A DNA stretch of 5,942 bases, from positions 1 through 5,942 of the forward strand of contig JABWAY010000285.1 of the NCBI GenBank assembly GCA_013360825.1. The letters run 5' to 3'. This stretch comes from Candidatus Brocadiia bacterium. GTDB taxonomy: Bacteria > Planctomycetota > MHYJ01 > WSZJ01. Shown piece after piece: positions 4,783 to 5,942 of this stretch. The translations under genes and the position numbers were made by a program. Position 1 is the stretch's first letter; each line of letters begins with the position of its first letter. The notes beneath the pieces were generated by a model. That model had not been told where the DNA came from. It saw only the letters and a program-made list of their open reading frames with translations, and did not search any database.

Positions 4783-5942
4783 ATGCGGCTTGAACGGCTC
4801 CATGAGAGCGGCGTGCGTATCCTCGAGGACGACGAGGTCTACCTGGACCTGTCGGAGGAGCAGTACGAGGACATTTTCTACGCCATCCCGCTCGACAGTC
4901 CGAACATGTTCATGCTCCTGAACGGCACGGTGCTGACCGAGGCGGATGACCGGGCGATCCTGACCTTCCTCTGCGAGGCGAACGGCGGGGTCGATCCTGC
5001 GATGGTGATCCTGCAGGAGCTGGTGAAGAAGCTGAAGCCGCTGAAGGAGGAGGGCGGGGAGCCCGAGAAGCCGGCGTCGACGCCGCCGCAGGTCTCGAGG
5101 CCGATTTCGGACGCGAAGAGCAACCCGCCGAAGGTCGCGGAGTCCGAGCCGGTGCCGGTCTCGACGGTCCAGGAGGGGGAGGACGAGCCGGAGTCGGTCT
5201 CGATCGAGACGGTGCAGTCGGCGCCGGCGGGGAAGGAAGAGGAGCCGTTCGAGATCGTCGTCCACACCCGGCCGCAGGCTCCCGACCCGTATGCGGACCT
5301 GCGCAAGGAGGATCCGCCGGCTCCGGTCGAGTACGAGGAGATTCAGGTCAAGCCCGAGGGCGCGCCTGCGGGAGCCTCCCGTCCCAGGGACCCGAACCGG
5401 CCCTCGACGCAGGTCTTCTCGAAGAAGAAGTCCGTGCCCGTCGAAATCGCGCTTCAGCCCGACGGGCGGCGCGTGCGGATCACGGTCGGGTCGAAGGCGC
5501 TGGATCTGGGCGTGGTGCGGTACGAGGACATGTATTTCGCGATGCCCGGGGACAATTCGAGCCTGTTCCGGCTGGTGAACGACACGATTCTGAGCCGGCC
5601 GGAGGAGCGGGACGCGTTCCGGGACATGCTGGGGCTCCTGGGCGGCGTGGATTCCGGGATGACGGCGATCCAGAATGCGGTGCTGAAGGTCGAGCCGCCG
5701 CCGAAGAAGCCGAAGACGCAGCCGCCGTCGCTGAAGGTGGCGTCGACGCCGGCGTCCCGGCCGCCGCTGGCGGCTCCGAAGCCGTCGACGGTGGCTCCGG
5801 TGGGGTCGGGGGCGAAGCCGCCGACGGTGGCCCCGGTGGGGTCGGGGGCGAAGCCGCCGACGCTCGTCCCGGGCGGGCCTGCTGCGAAGCCGCCGACGGT
5901 GGTGCCGGGCGGGGTGAAGCCCGCGGCCGCGGCGGGTCCGGG
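4783..5942 (+). CDS. uncharacterised protein with duplicated domain and Pro-rich linkers, truncated by the window end
   Basis: I find no stop from the ATG at 4783 to the right edge, giving 386 visible residues. An in-frame TAG at 4777-4779 fixes the ATG as the first possible start. No signal peptide or membrane segment is seen, so it is probably cytoplasmic. Residues 11-86 form an ordered, probably mostly helical domain (YEDIFYAIP, FMLLNGTVL, NGGVDPAMVILQELVKK). Residues 231-305 form a second copy (YEDMYFAMP, FRLVNDTIL, LGGVDSGMTAIQNAVLK). From Tyr28 to Pro86 the copies align with Tyr247 to Pro305 without a gap, with about 21 of 59 residues identical. Between them (87-226) is an acidic Pro/Glu/Ser/Lys-rich linker, surely disordered. 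After copy two come Lys-Pro-rich sequence and four 12-residue repeats starting KPP or KPS. Third codon positions are about 91% G or C near the start, as expected for a native gene. I do not recognise the domain; a scaffold or adaptor is a guess. Confidence 0.85.
   Translation, partial: MRLERLHESGVRILEDDEVYLDLSEEQYEDIFYAIPLDSPNMFMLLNGTVLTEADDRAILTFLCEANGGVDPAMVILQELVKKLKPLKEEGGEPEKPASTPPQVSRPISDAKSNPPKVAESEPVPVSTVQEGEDEPESVSIETVQSAPAGKEEEPFEIVVHTRPQAPDPYADLRKEDPPAPVEYEEIQVKPEGAPAGASRPRDPNRPSTQVFSKKKSVPVEIALQPDGRRVRITVGSKALDLGVVRYEDMYFAMPGDNSSLFRLVNDTILSRPEERDAFRDMLGLLGGVDSGMTAIQNAVLKVEPPPKKPKTQPPSLKVASTPASRPPLAAPKPSTVAPVGSGAKPPTVAPVGSGAKPPTLVPGGPAAKPPTVVPGGVKPAAAAGP
5779..5922 (+). repeat. four tandem 36-nt coding repeats (KPPTVAPVGSGA type)
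   Basis: Units start at 5779, 5815, 5851 and 5887, each coding 12 residues beginning Lys-Pro. Units one and two are identical at 34 of 36 bases, with one of the two changes silent (GCT to GCC), which points to recent duplication. Units three and four share the AAGCCGCCGACG start and then drift to a PGG-containing end. The array is in frame and stays within the Pro-rich tail of the protein. Confidence 0.9.

Noticed and set aside
4744..5265. - strand frame opposite the duplicated-domain gene
   Set aside because: Arg/Leu-rich low-complexity translation, and the + strand frame has a promoter, a bounded start and an internal domain duplication.
5779..5942. CRISPR array or mobile-element repeat
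   Set aside because: Units are contiguous with no spacers, keep the reading frame and encode a Pro-rich protein tail.

Overview
This is a GC-rich bacterial window with seven protein-coding genes and no RNA genes, insertion sequences or CRISPR. None of the six visible start codons has a Shine-Dalgarno sequence at normal spacing. Two starts sit inside ATGA stop/start overlaps, and one lies just downstream of a promoter that would give a leaderless mRNA. High GC with little Shine-Dalgarno use fits a Planctomycetota-like environmental bacterium, but no marker gene is present and this is a weak inference.

Left (1-1381, + strand): a GxSxG alpha/beta-hydrolase, open at the left edge, overlaps by 4 nt a small tryptophan-rich lipoprotein of unknown family. 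The pair resembles a lipase effector with a lipoprotein partner or immunity protein, but no secretion gene is visible to prove it. The lipoprotein gene has clearly weaker GC bias at third codon positions than the rest of the window.

Middle (1477-4167, - strand): a compact three-gene unit transcribed right to left. It encodes a Spinster-like major facilitator transporter, a class I SAM methyltransferase, and a family 2 glycosyltransferase of the dolichyl/polyprenyl-phosphate sugar synthase type. The last two overlap by 4 nt. Together they suggest modification and movement of a lipid or lipid-linked sugar; the substrate cannot be read from sequence. GC-rich hairpins lie in the convergent gap at 1382-1476.

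Right (4291-5942, + strand): after a 123-nt divergent intergenic region comes a small membrane-anchored protein with a FliL-like pattern and no flagellar neighbours. Next is a good sigma70-type promoter, then a long protein that runs off the right edge. That protein has no recognised domain, but it contains two ungapped-alignable copies of a roughly 60-75 residue domain, joined by a disordered Pro/Glu/Lys-rich linker and followed by 36-nt tandem repeats. It is the best candidate for something undescribed here.
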